The notes under the pieces: generated by a model
The model's input: the letters and a program-made list of their open reading frames with translations, nothing else
Told to the model about the DNA's origin: nothing
Databases searched by the model: none
Made by a program: the position numbers and the translations under genes
NCBI GenBank assembly: GCA_900155415.1
Contig: LT700187.1
Span: 2,356,001-2,420,000 of the forward strand
Reading direction: 5' to 3'
From: Christensenella massiliensis
Lineage (GTDB): Bacteria; Bacillota; Clostridia; Christensenellales; Christensenellaceae
DNA: 64,000 nucleotides
Shown here: in pieces, positions 11,683 to 20,277 of the stretch
Layout of the letters: each line of letters opens with the position of its first letter
Position numbering within the stretch: position 1 is the first letter of the stretch

Positions 11683-11913
11683 TTACTGCCCCATCGTGAA
11701 AATCATGATGATCGAAATAACAAAACCGTAGATTGCCGTAGATTCTGCAAGCGCCAAGCCGATCAGAAGAACCTGATTGATCTTGCCCGTAGCTTCAGGC
11801 TGTCTTGCTACCGCTTCACATGCTTTGCTTGTGGCAATACCCATACCGATTCCCGCGCCCATTCCTGTAAAAACGGCCAGTCCTGCGCCGATCGCAATCA
11901 AACCCATATCCAT
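11683..11913 (-). CDS. atpE: ATP synthase Fo c subunit
   Basis: A 76-residue hairpin of two membrane helices joined by the polar loop ARQPEA. The ion-binding carboxylate is Glu57 in the motif AESTAIY. Ser58, Thr59 and Tyr62 match the sodium-type pattern, but the position of the sodium-binding glutamine in the first helix is Met24. Ion specificity is therefore uncertain. A GGAGG site precedes the start. Confidence 0.96.
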   Translation of the reverse strand: MDMGLIAIGAGLAVFTGMGAGIGMGIATSKACEAVARQPEATGKINQVLLIGLALAESTAIYGFVISIIMIFTMGQ

Positions 11914-11960
11914 AATTATTACCTCCGTTCATTTACTAAGATATTCCAAGAAAATTCCGT

Positions 11961-12641
11961 TTAAGCTTTTTCCTCTATGAAAGACATCGTCAGCATGGAG
12001 AACACATAAGACTGCATCCCCAGATGAAACAAAATAAAATAAATAGAAGCCAATGCAGGAACGCCGACAGCAAAATATCCCATTGCGCCATACAGCATAT
12101 CCATGACCACGAGTCCGCTGAACATGTTGCCAAAAAGCCGGCATGCAAGCGAGATAGGAACCGCCACCGAGGAGAGTACATTGATCGGAACCATAAATGC
12201 TTTGGGCTCCGCGTATGTTTTAAGCCAGCCTTTCACGCCCCGGAAGCGGATCGAATAGGCAATGATCAGTACAAATGTGATTAGGGCCAAGCCAATCGTA
12301 CAATTCAAATCAGTTGCGGGAGACCGTATTCCTATAAATTCAAGCAAACCGCCGCATATAATAAAACCGAATATCGTCATGATATAAGGCGCCAGTGAGC
12401 TTGCTTTTTTCCCCATTCCCATAATCGAAACAGAAAACTTGTTGATTCCTTCCACCATAAGCTCCATGACATTTTGCAGGCCTTTGGGTACTCTTTTAAA
12501 ATTTTTTAAAATAATAAACCGGAAAATGAGCCCGAACAAAATGATGGCCAACGTTGTTCCAAACGCCGCAATTAAAGTCGTTGATATGCTGAATCCACCG
12601 AAAATCACTATTTTTTCAGGGAATACGCTTGGTATTTCCAT
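11961..12641 (-). CDS. atpB: ATP synthase Fo a subunit
   Basis: A 226-residue stator membrane subunit that forms the ion half-channels. The essential arginine is in SLACRLFGNMFSG, and the last helix has HLGMQSYVFSMLTMSFI. Five or six membrane segments are evident. It overlaps the stop of the preceding small gene (TAATG). Confidence 0.96.
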   Translation of the reverse strand: MEIPSVFPEKIVIFGGFSISTTLIAAFGTTLAIILFGLIFRFIILKNFKRVPKGLQNVMELMVEGINKFSVSIMGMGKKASSLAPYIMTIFGFIICGGLLEFIGIRSPATDLNCTIGLALITFVLIIAYSIRFRGVKGWLKTYAEPKAFMVPINVLSSVAVPISLACRLFGNMFSGLVVMDMLYGAMGYFAVGVPALASIYFILFHLGMQSYVFSMLTMSFIEEKA

Positions 12642-12931
12642 TATTTCCGCTCACCTCCGCCTCGTTTATACTTTTTAATCATCCGAATGCTTAGAATGAC
12701 TGGAATCCCGATCATGGCGGCTGCAATCCCCGCTGCACACCAAACCATTGCGCTGAGCGATACAAATTCTGCAAACAGCCATAAAACGATCAAAATAAGA
12801 GCAAGCTTCGCAATAACGATCGGAACTGCAGCACCTGCCCCGCCTTTTCCAGCCGTCATCATCGAAATCAACTTTTTTAAGACGTAGATCTCAAACGCAC
12901 CGAGACCTATCCCAATCAGAATGCTCCACAT
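12641..12931 (-). CDS. small membrane protein, AtpI-like
   Basis: A 96-residue protein with about three hydrophobic segments and a basic C-terminal tail (KKYKRGGGERK). Its position as first gene of the atp operon is that of AtpI (assembly factor / magnesium transporter), but I see no diagnostic motif, so the name rests on position and topology. Its ribosome site is weak. Confidence 0.7.
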   Translation of the reverse strand: MWSILIGIGLGAFEIYVLKKLISMMTAGKGGAGAAVPIVIAKLALILIVLWLFAEFVSLSAMVWCAAGIAAAMIGIPVILSIRMIKKYKRGGGERK

Positions 12932-12983
12932 TTTTAACTCAATTTATAGTTTAGTCTTATTTTTGCCGGAATACAACCGGAAA

Positions 12984-13013
12984 TTTATAATTTTCTGTTG
13001 ATTGAACTGTTAA
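12984..13013 (-). promoter_or_regulatory. putative ATP synthase operon promoter
   Basis: Reading the minus strand: TTAACA, 18 bases, TATAAA, about 50 bases upstream of the first gene. It is the best sigma-A-like pair between the GNAT gene and the operon; prediction only. Confidence 0.45.
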
Positions 13014-13047
13014 AAAACGGTATCTTTATTTTTTTCATATTAATTAC

Positions 13048-14085
13048 TCAATAGGTTTCAAAAAAGCAAGAGGTCTGCGGAACAAAATATTCTGCCGCCT
13101 TCCCCGTTTGATATACTCCGGTAACCATCGCAGCAAGCTCTTCCGGTGACGCTTCGATATCCGCCTTTGCTTTCGTAGAGAATACCCGATTTTCTGTCTT
13201 CTCCTTTCGGACCAAAAAACGGCCTTCCTCTTCTAAAAATTCATCATACACATGTATAACGAATTCGTCTTTGGCGATATGGGCATTTCTTAAAACTGCT
13301 TCCGGCTCCAACACCCGCATCATCGTAAATTCTTCACTTTTTTCCGCCGTCTGATAAGCCGGAAGAAAATATCTCAGTTCAGAAGCAGATATCCCCTCTA
13401 AGAAGTCTGAGGAATGCCCGGGCACGAGCTCGAATACTTCTGCAATTTCATTTTCTTTATAATAAAGCGCATAAGCCAACGCTGAGCCGTCATCATATAC
13501 CAACGCCTCTCCGCCGTCCGCAAAAAGGAGACGCAGCCATGCTGAAAAACGCTTTTCATCGCGCAGGAAACAATTATCAAACCGCTTCATATATTCGCGA
13601 TATGCTTTTACCATTTTTTGGATGGGCACATCTTCCATCTTTCTGCAAACTTTCGTATGCGGATGGCTGCCTTTCGGATTTTTCCGTGTTTTTCGTTCTA
13701 TATAAGCAATTGTTCCATATCCAAATTTGCGGTAAAACGCATGAAGAAACGGATGAAGATAAGTGACGCTGCGTCCCCTCTTCCTCATGTCGAGCATGGC
13801 ATACCGTACCAGCTCGCGCATAAGCCCGCGTTTTCTTGCCTGTGGAAGCGTGGCACAGCCTGCCAAAAAGTCTGCATGGCAAGCATGATTTGCAAGCTTT
13901 GGACAAAAGTCCAGCATAAAAAGATCTGCTACGAGCTCGTTTTTATCATAATACCCCAGAGACGCGTTCCAATCCGCCACTTCGCTAAAATAGACCTTAA
14001 GAAAGTCGTCCGAATCGCCAAAGCATATTTTCCAAATCTCTTTTGCCTTGTTTTCATCGTCCGGAGAAAGGCGCCTGATGTTCAT
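13048..14085 (-). CDS. GNAT acetyltransferase, Eis-like
   Basis: A 345-residue protein with an N-terminal GNAT fold (acetyl-CoA loop near CATLPQARKRGLMRELV, then YLHPFLHAFYRKFGYG) and a long C-terminal half, as in Eis-type enzymes that carry a second GNAT-like and an SCP2-like domain. The substrate is unknown. ATG at 14085 overlaps the stop of the DUF2156 gene (ATGA); the frame is open upstream but has no start with better support. It is the last gene of pyk-DUF2156-GNAT. Confidence 0.8.
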   Translation of the reverse strand: MNIRRLSPDDENKAKEIWKICFGDSDDFLKVYFSEVADWNASLGYYDKNELVADLFMLDFCPKLANHACHADFLAGCATLPQARKRGLMRELVRYAMLDMRKRGRSVTYLHPFLHAFYRKFGYGTIAYIERKTRKNPKGSHPHTKVCRKMEDVPIQKMVKAYREYMKRFDNCFLRDEKRFSAWLRLLFADGGEALVYDDGSALAYALYYKENEIAEVFELVPGHSSDFLEGISASELRYFLPAYQTAEKSEEFTMMRVLEPEAVLRNAHIAKDEFVIHVYDEFLEEEGRFLVRKEKTENRVFSTKAKADIEASPEELAAMVTGVYQTGKAAEYFVPQTSCFFETY

Positions 14086-14990
14086 GCTGTTTCCCCACTT
14101 AAAATCACATCGTATTTTTCGAGCATAAAAGCCGGATGGTAGGATTGTTTCGCCTTTCGTATACCGGGTACTCCCATGTCCTCCGCACGGTTGATATAGG
14201 TGCAGTGCCGCCACATGTTTGCCGCAAAAGCATTGTTGATATAGGTAAACAGCCCGTTATAATCCGCACGCGCTTTTTCAATATGAATAATTGCCGTATC
14301 CGGACAAATTTGCTCTCCGAACGAAAAAGCGGCTATTTCTCCCCCGATTTTGACAACACAGCCTCTAAAATTTAGTTCCCGCCAATGGTCCAGCGCTTTT
14401 GTGATCGAAAGCAGTTCTTCTTCCGCTTCCCGAGGATCCGCATCTTTATCAGATGCCCATTCTTCTTGAAGCCTCAGGCATTCATCCCGGTATTGATCTT
14501 CATAAGGGGCGAATTCACTTTGATAGGTGCGCAGGAACGCATTGATATGATTCCGCTTGGAATGATATTTTTTCCCGGAAAGCTCGATCAGGTCTTTCGC
14601 GTTATATACATATTCTGAATTATATTCATCATATACGAAATCATACCGATCCCCACAATCCAGCCTGATTTTTTCTACCATACGCGGCGTAGCGCATTTG
14701 ATATAAAACACTCCGCCCTTATCCGCCATATATTCCTCACATCTGCGCATATAAGGCTCGATCGACTCATTCGGATCTTTGAGATAGGGAGGCAGCATAA
14801 ACGGCTTATAAACGTCGCTGTCCATCCAGATATACAGTCCATTTCCCTCCGTCGCCATTCGAATGTCCCATGCTTCCTGCCACGTATACATATTCGAAAA
14901 CGACGCTTCCGAATGCCTGAAATTCTGCGGCAATACGATGCCGTCAAAAATCGGCTTATCTTCCAGCTCCAACGGTTTAAAATTCAGCAT
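14082..14990 (-). CDS. DUF2156-family protein
   Basis: A 302-residue protein of the DUF2156 family, a GNAT-like fold related to the aminoacyl-transferase domain of phosphatidylglycerol lysyltransferase but without the membrane part. Recognisable pieces are FSNMYTWQEAWDIRM near residue 30, GKKYHSKRNHINAFL in the middle and NRAEDMGVPGIRKAKQSYHP near the end. It starts 8 bases after pyk. It may be a tRNA-dependent or acyl-CoA-dependent transferase; the substrate is unknown. Confidence 0.8.
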   Translation of the reverse strand: MLNFKPLELEDKPIFDGIVLPQNFRHSEASFSNMYTWQEAWDIRMATEGNGLYIWMDSDVYKPFMLPPYLKDPNESIEPYMRRCEEYMADKGGVFYIKCATPRMVEKIRLDCGDRYDFVYDEYNSEYVYNAKDLIELSGKKYHSKRNHINAFLRTYQSEFAPYEDQYRDECLRLQEEWASDKDADPREAEEELLSITKALDHWRELNFRGCVVKIGGEIAAFSFGEQICPDTAIIHIEKARADYNGLFTYINNAFAANMWRHCTYINRAEDMGVPGIRKAKQSYHPAFMLEKYDVILSGETA

Positions 14991-14998
14991 AAGCAGTA

Positions 14999-16750
14999 TC
15001 AGTCCTCACGATTTTCATTGCAGACAAGCCCGCGGTCCGCATCCAGTTTGATGTGCGTACCGCTTTTCAGGATCTGTGTGGCGCTTACGGCTCCCACCAA
15101 TACCGGAATATCGAGCGCCATTCCAACGATCGCTGCATGTGTATTCGGCCCATCCTCTTCTGTTATGATACCCGCCGACTGTTTCATTAAATCCAAAATA
15201 TTGTTGGAAGTCGTGGGAACCACTAAGATGTCGCCGCGCTTGAACGTCTGTCTCGCTTCCTTTTCTGTCCGTGCAACGCAGAGATTGCCGGATGCGCAAA
15301 GACCGTTGATCCCATTTCCTTTGACGAGCACATCCCCGACGATATGCACCTTTAAGAGATTGGTCGTTCCGGCGATCCCAAGCGGCACACCGGCCATAAT
15401 GACTACAAGGTCGCCGTTTTCAAGCAGTCCGGCCTTTTTCCCATCATTTACGACCATCTCAAACAACTCGTCCGTATTAAATTTTTGTTCCACCTTCATC
15501 GGCACAACGCCCCACGACATATTAAGCTGCCTGCACACCTGCTCATCGGGAGAGCATCCGATGATAGGAATGGACGGCCGATATTTAGATACCATGCGCA
15601 CCGAATTTCCGGTTTTTGTGACCGCGATGATCGCAGAAGCACCAAGATCATAAGCTGTAGTACATGCCGCGTGTGAGATCGCGTTTGTCACATCCGATAT
15701 CTGCATCATGTCATTTTTCTTGAAACGCATTTTATAGTTGATATCTTTTTCTGTACGGAGGGCGATCCGCGCCATCGTTTTCACACACTCCACCGGATAT
15801 TTTCCCGCTGCCGTTTCTCCTGAAAGCATGATCGCGCTCGTTCCATCATAAATCGCATTTGCGATGTCCGTCGTTTCCGCACGTGTCGGCCGCGGATTAT
15901 GCATCATGCTGTCCAGCATCTGCGTAGCTGTAATGACCAATTTTCCTGCACTATACGCTTTACGGATCAATCTCTTCTGAAGGACAGGTACTTCTTCCAG
16001 CGGGATCTCCACGCCCATATCGCCGCGCGCCACCATAATACCATCGGAGACCCGCAGGATATCGTCGATATTTTTAACGCCTTCCGCATTTTCTATCTTA
16101 GCAATAATCTTGATGCTTTTGCATTTATGCCCGTCAAGTATGCGTTTGATGTCAAGAATGTCCTGTTCGCTGCGCGTAAAGCTCGCCGCGATAAAATCCA
16201 GACCGTTCTCAATGCCAAAGATAATATCCGCTTTGTCTTTTTCGCTGATATAAGGCAGAGAGATCGAAAATCCCGGCACATTGACGCCCTTCCTGTCTGA
16301 AATAATACCACCGTTCAGCACCTTGCAGGTAATCTCTGTATCTGTAACGCAAACTGCCTGCATCTCTATCAGGCCGTCGTCTATCAATATGATGGCTCCC
16401 TGTACAATATCCTGCGGCAAATTTTTAAAAGACACCGATACACGGGTCTTATCTCCCTCTATCTCATCCGTAGTAAGCGTAAACATATCGCCTTCATGCA
16501 GCTCTACACTTCCATTTTTAAAGGTGCCGATCCTGATCTCGGGCCCTTTCGTATCCAGCAGGCAAGCAATAGGCTTCCCTGTTTCTTTCCCTATTTTTCT
16601 AATGTTCTTTACTCGTTCAAGCTGTATTTTATGGTCGCCGTGAGAAAAATTAAGGCGCGCTACATCCATACCGGCCTCTACCATACGCCGTATCGTGTTC
16701 TCATCTTCGCTGGAGGGTCCCAGTGTGCAGATAATCTTCGTCTTTCTCAT
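14999..16750 (-). CDS. pyk: pyruvate kinase with C-terminal PEP-utiliser domain
   Basis: A 583-residue enzyme that converts phosphoenolpyruvate and ADP to pyruvate and ATP. The N-terminal catalytic barrel has ARLNFSHG, IIAKIENAEG and ATQMLDSM; an allosteric domain follows. The last 110 residues or so are the mobile phosphohistidine-like domain found in Bacillus and clostridial enzymes, with GPNTHAAIVGMALDIPVLVG. It is first in a row with DUF2156 and GNAT genes, and AGGAG precedes the ATG. Confidence 0.96.
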   Translation of the reverse strand: MRKTKIICTLGPSSEDENTIRRMVEAGMDVARLNFSHGDHKIQLERVKNIRKIGKETGKPIACLLDTKGPEIRIGTFKNGSVELHEGDMFTLTTDEIEGDKTRVSVSFKNLPQDIVQGAIILIDDGLIEMQAVCVTDTEITCKVLNGGIISDRKGVNVPGFSISLPYISEKDKADIIFGIENGLDFIAASFTRSEQDILDIKRILDGHKCKSIKIIAKIENAEGVKNIDDILRVSDGIMVARGDMGVEIPLEEVPVLQKRLIRKAYSAGKLVITATQMLDSMMHNPRPTRAETTDIANAIYDGTSAIMLSGETAAGKYPVECVKTMARIALRTEKDINYKMRFKKNDMMQISDVTNAISHAACTTAYDLGASAIIAVTKTGNSVRMVSKYRPSIPIIGCSPDEQVCRQLNMSWGVVPMKVEQKFNTDELFEMVVNDGKKAGLLENGDLVVIMAGVPLGIAGTTNLLKVHIVGDVLVKGNGINGLCASGNLCVARTEKEARQTFKRGDILVVPTTSNNILDLMKQSAGIITEEDGPNTHAAIVGMALDIPVLVGAVSATQILKSGTHIKLDADRGLVCNENRED

Positions 16751-16842
16751 ATGATTTGTTCTCCTGTGTGACTCAAAATATTTATCATAGCGATTTTATT
16801 TTATCATAAAACCGCTAAAAAATCCCTTTTCGGCCGCCCGCG

Positions 16843-16874
16843 AAAAATAAAGGCTGTGTCTCCACAGCCTTTAT
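16843..16874 (-). terminator. terminator after the EF-G-like gene
   Basis: A perfect 12-bp stem (ATAAAGGCTGTG with CACAGCCTTTAT), a 4-base loop, then a T run on the minus strand. It lies 17 bases beyond the stop codon of the EF-G-like gene. Confidence 0.9.
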
Positions 16875-16890
16875 CTTATCAGTTTTCAAC

Positions 16891-18966
16891 TCATTCTTCC
16901 ATATCTTTTTTCGCCTGTTCGATAATTTTTCCCGCCATCTGGGCCGGAACCTCTTCATACCGCTCAAATGTCTGCCGGAATGTTCCGCGCGCCTGCGTCA
17001 TAGACCGCAGATCTGTCGCATATTTAAACAACTCGCTCTGCGGGACCTCTGCGGTCACCTCCTGCATTCCATCAATCGGATTCATCCCAAGAATACGTCC
17101 GCGCCTGCGGTTCAAATCTCCTATAATATCGCCCATATATTCATCCGGTATCGTTACGACCACTTTCATAATCGGCTCCAAAAGAACCGGATTTGCCTCC
17201 GCAACGCCTTTCTTGAAAGCGAGGTTAGCCGCCACTTTAAACGCCATCTCCGAGGAATCGACCGTATGGTAAGAACCGTCATACAGCGTACATTTCAGAC
17301 CAACGACCGGATATCCGGCTAAAACACCCTTTTGTATGCTTTCTTTTAGACCTTTTTCCACCGCAGGAATATATTGCCGTGGCACGACGCCTCCGACAAT
17401 CTTATCCTCAAAGATAAAATCTGCCAAGCCATCCGGCACAGGAGAAAATTCGATCCATACATCTCCGTACTGTCCATGTCCGCCCGATTGCTTCTTATGT
17501 TTTCCCTGCGCCTTTACCGCTTTCTTGATCGCTTCGCGGTAAGGAATGCGCGGATCGTGCAGCTCGCCCTCCACGTTGAACTTGCTCTTCAATTTATTGT
17601 TGATGACCTCGAGATGCATTTCCCCCATGCCATTTGCAAGCATATCCCCTGTTTCTGTATCCTTTACGAGCTTAAAGGTCGGATCCTCGTCCTCCAGACG
17701 GTGCAGGCCCGAGAATACTTTTTCTTCTTCTCCTTTTTTCTTGGCGCCGACCGCCAGACAAATGCACGGTTCAGGAAAAACGATGGGCGGGAATTTTACA
17801 ACGCAGGAGGCAGAGCACAGCGTATCCCCGGTGGCCGTATGCTGTAATTTAGCGACTGCGCCGATATCCCCGGCCTCCAGTTCGCTTTCATTGATCAGCT
17901 TTTTCCCTCTCATCACGCCAAGTCCAGAACATTTTTCTGTTTTTCCCGTGTTGGCGTTCACGATAGACATATCCGATTTAAGCGTTCCCTGTACGATCTT
18001 GATAACGGAAAGTTTCCCGACGAATGGGTCCGCGATCGTTTTCAATACATGCGCAACAAAAGGCGCCGCAGGATCGATCTTGAGCGTTACGGGATTTCCC
18101 GATGCGTCGAGCGCTTCTGCATCCGGCATTTCGGCAGCATTCGGCATAAGCATAACGATTTCATCCATTAATTCTTTTACACCGATATTCGGCGCTGCTG
18201 CGCTTACAAATACGGGGGCTATTCCTCCTTGCAGGATCCCCTCACGCAAGCCTTTCAAAATATCCTGTGTAGAGAGCTCTTGTCCGTCAAAAAACTTCTC
18301 CATCAGTTCCTCGTCGTTTCCGGCTGCATTTTCTACTAAGGTTTCCCGCAGGGCCTCCGCATCATCAGCACATTCTGCCGGGATATCGCTCTCTTTTACG
18401 TTCGTTCCGTCAAACAGATAGGCTTTCATTCCGATAATGTCTATCATCCCGGCAAATTTTCCCTCTTTCATGATAGGCATTTGCACCGCGGTCACTGCAG
18501 ATGTATATTTCGTTCCGAGCGCCGCGACAGTCTTCATATAATCCGCATGCTCTTTATCTACCTGATTCACAACAAAAGCGCGGGGGATATCATGCTTTGC
18601 GCAATAGTCATACGCTTTTTGCGCTCCTACCGGAACCGTTCCATTCGCCCCCAGCACGATAAGCGCACTGTCACACAGCTCATAAGCCGCAACAGCTTCG
18701 CCCTCGAAATCGAAATACCCCGGCGCATCGATCAAGTTGATTTTTTTATTTTTCCACTCGACCGGCGCTAACGCAAGACCGATCGATATTTGACGTTTTA
18801 CTTCTTCCCCATCATAATCCGTCGTCGTATTTCCGTCCTCTACGCGCCCCATACGTTCCGTGGCGCCGGAATCAAAAAGCATTGCCTCAACGAGCGTCGT
18901 CTTTCCTTCTCCGCCATGTCCGACGACAGCAATGTTAAAAATGTCCTGTGGATGATATACTTTCAT
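16891..18966 (-). CDS. EF-G-like translational GTPase (EF-G paralogue)
   Basis: A 691-residue protein with the whole EF-G domain order: GTPase, domain II, III, IV and V (GDIIGDLNRRRGRILGM). The GTPase motifs differ from canonical EF-G. The P-loop is GHGGEGKTT, switch II reads DAPGYFDF with tyrosine where canonical EF-G has histidine in DTPGH, and the base-recognition motif is NQVDK instead of NKxD. These changes are typical of the EF-G2-like paralogues, whose role is not settled. The ribosomal-protein operon with true fusA is not in the window. GGGAGG precedes the ATG; a terminator follows. Confidence 0.88.
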   Translation of the reverse strand: MKVYHPQDIFNIAVVGHGGEGKTTLVEAMLFDSGATERMGRVEDGNTTTDYDGEEVKRQISIGLALAPVEWKNKKINLIDAPGYFDFEGEAVAAYELCDSALIVLGANGTVPVGAQKAYDYCAKHDIPRAFVVNQVDKEHADYMKTVAALGTKYTSAVTAVQMPIMKEGKFAGMIDIIGMKAYLFDGTNVKESDIPAECADDAEALRETLVENAAGNDEELMEKFFDGQELSTQDILKGLREGILQGGIAPVFVSAAAPNIGVKELMDEIVMLMPNAAEMPDAEALDASGNPVTLKIDPAAPFVAHVLKTIADPFVGKLSVIKIVQGTLKSDMSIVNANTGKTEKCSGLGVMRGKKLINESELEAGDIGAVAKLQHTATGDTLCSASCVVKFPPIVFPEPCICLAVGAKKKGEEEKVFSGLHRLEDEDPTFKLVKDTETGDMLANGMGEMHLEVINNKLKSKFNVEGELHDPRIPYREAIKKAVKAQGKHKKQSGGHGQYGDVWIEFSPVPDGLADFIFEDKIVGGVVPRQYIPAVEKGLKESIQKGVLAGYPVVGLKCTLYDGSYHTVDSSEMAFKVAANLAFKKGVAEANPVLLEPIMKVVVTIPDEYMGDIIGDLNRRRGRILGMNPIDGMQEVTAEVPQSELFKYATDLRSMTQARGTFRQTFERYEEVPAQMAGKIIEQAKKDMEE

Positions 18967-19153
18967 GTAACAAGCCTCCCTAAAGATAATTATTTATGTG
19001 AAGCCTTTAAACTTAAATTCGCATATTGGAAATGAAGATATTTTTAGTGTAACAGATTCTGTATAAAAAATAAATAAATTTTTCAATTTAATATAGAATT
19101 TAGAGGCAATCTATGTAATAATAGGAAAAGTATTTGTATTTAAGGGGTATATT

Positions 19154-19444
19154 ATGAAACAAATTACGGAAAAGCAATTGAAATTTCTGCAAATTTTTCT
19201 CGGGATCGTTGCCGGCATCGGAATATGGCTTGCAATTTATTTCGGCAGTGAAGCCGACAATGTCCTTCTGCAATACCTGTTTATCATTATTTTTGCCGCT
19301 ATCATCTTTATCCAAAGAGCAGTCGAACGCAAGATCGATCAGCGGCTTACCCTATTTACAAAATTCTGGCTGATTGGTCTCATTATTGGTCTTGGCATCT
19401 TTATTCTTATGGGCGCCGTTTCCGGCAGATTATTTGCCTCCTGA
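19154..19444 (+). CDS. small three-helix membrane protein, unknown function
   Basis: 96 residues, a charged N-terminal stretch (MKQITEKQLKFLQ) and three hydrophobic segments (about 12-31, 38-54, 68-90). AAGGGG precedes the ATG. It stands alone on the plus strand between two minus-strand genes and ends at a terminator. I do not recognise the family. Confidence 0.75.
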   Translation: MKQITEKQLKFLQIFLGIVAGIGIWLAIYFGSEADNVLLQYLFIIIFAAIIFIQRAVERKIDQRLTLFTKFWLIGLIIGLGIFILMGAVSGRLFAS

Positions 19445-19455
19445 TCCAACGCATA

Positions 19456-19482
19456 AAAATCCGGCTAAACGCCGGATTTTTT
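19456..19482. terminator. bidirectional terminator
   Basis: AAAATCCGGC pairs with GCCGGATTTT around a 5-base loop, with T runs in both directions. It serves the small membrane protein gene on the plus strand and could stop transcripts coming down the minus strand from the barrel-protein gene. Confidence 0.88.
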
Positions 19483-19484
19483 CT

Positions 19485-20147
19485 TTACGCTAAATTCTCT
19501 CTGAACAACTGCATCGTTTTTTTAAACAGTTCTGCGCTGGTGGGCGGCGTATAAGTAATTGCATCCGCTCCACAGTCGATGGTCTCCCGGATACTGTCGT
19601 CTGTCGGTCCGCCTGTCGCAATAATAGGGATATACGGATATTTATTGCGGATCCTTTCGATGATCCTGCATGTATTTTCCGCACCGGATACATTGAGGAT
19701 ATCTGCTCCGCTCTCGATCCGGCGTTCTATGTCCTCCTTTTCTGAAACTACAGTCACAACAACGGGAATATCGATGCGTTTTTTGATTTTCGCAATGATC
19801 TCATTATCGATCTCCGGTCCGAGCACCGCCCCTACCGCTCCTCTGAATTCGGTTTCAAGCGCTAAATGAACGGCTCGTTCGTCTTTCAGCTCACCACCGC
19901 CCACGCTGCACATCACAGGCACATCTGCCGTCGTCATGATCGCCTGATTGATCGACGGCTGAGGTGTAAACGGATAGACCGCCATAACTGCATCCGCATC
20001 CGTATTCCGTACAAACGCAATATCCGTTGTAAACAGAAATGACTTTAACACCCGTCCGAATATTTTGATCCCGGGCGCTTCTTTGATGATTTCCGGCACA
20101 GAAATGATCAGATATCTCAGTTTGCTCTCAAATTCTTTTTCAGACAT
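19485..20147 (-). CDS. TIM-barrel protein of unknown function
   Basis: A 220-residue beta/alpha barrel with repeating strand-turn pattern (DADAVMAVYPFTPQP, VPVMCSVGGG, IDIPVVVTVVSEKEDIE, GADILNVSG, IPIIATGGPTDDSI). The C-terminal GG loop suggests a phosphate-binding barrel like that of IMP dehydrogenase or prenyl-glyceryl-phosphate synthases. Similar clostridial proteins are often called hydrolase without proof. ATG at 20147 is chosen because GGAAGGA lies 8 bases upstream; the earlier ATG precedes that site. Confidence 0.75.
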   Translation of the reverse strand: MSEKEFESKLRYLIISVPEIIKEAPGIKIFGRVLKSFLFTTDIAFVRNTDADAVMAVYPFTPQPSINQAIMTTADVPVMCSVGGGELKDERAVHLALETEFRGAVGAVLGPEIDNEIIAKIKKRIDIPVVVTVVSEKEDIERRIESGADILNVSGAENTCRIIERIRNKYPYIPIIATGGPTDDSIRETIDCGADAITYTPPTSAELFKKTMQLFRENLA

Positions 20148-20236
20148 TGAAACGTTCCTTCCACACATAATTTGCTATTTACTCTTTAGTATCATACATC
20201 TACCTCAAAAAATCAACCTCAAACAAAAAAACATAG

Positions 20237-20266
20237 AAAAAAGCAGGATGCCCGCATCCTGCTTTT
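20237..20266 (-). terminator. terminator of nrdJ
   Basis: A 12-bp stem (AAAAGCAGGATG with CATCCTGCTTTT), loop CCCG, then a T run on the minus strand, 11 bases beyond the nrdJ stop. Confidence 0.9.
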
Positions 20267-20277
20267 GAAATCTATCT

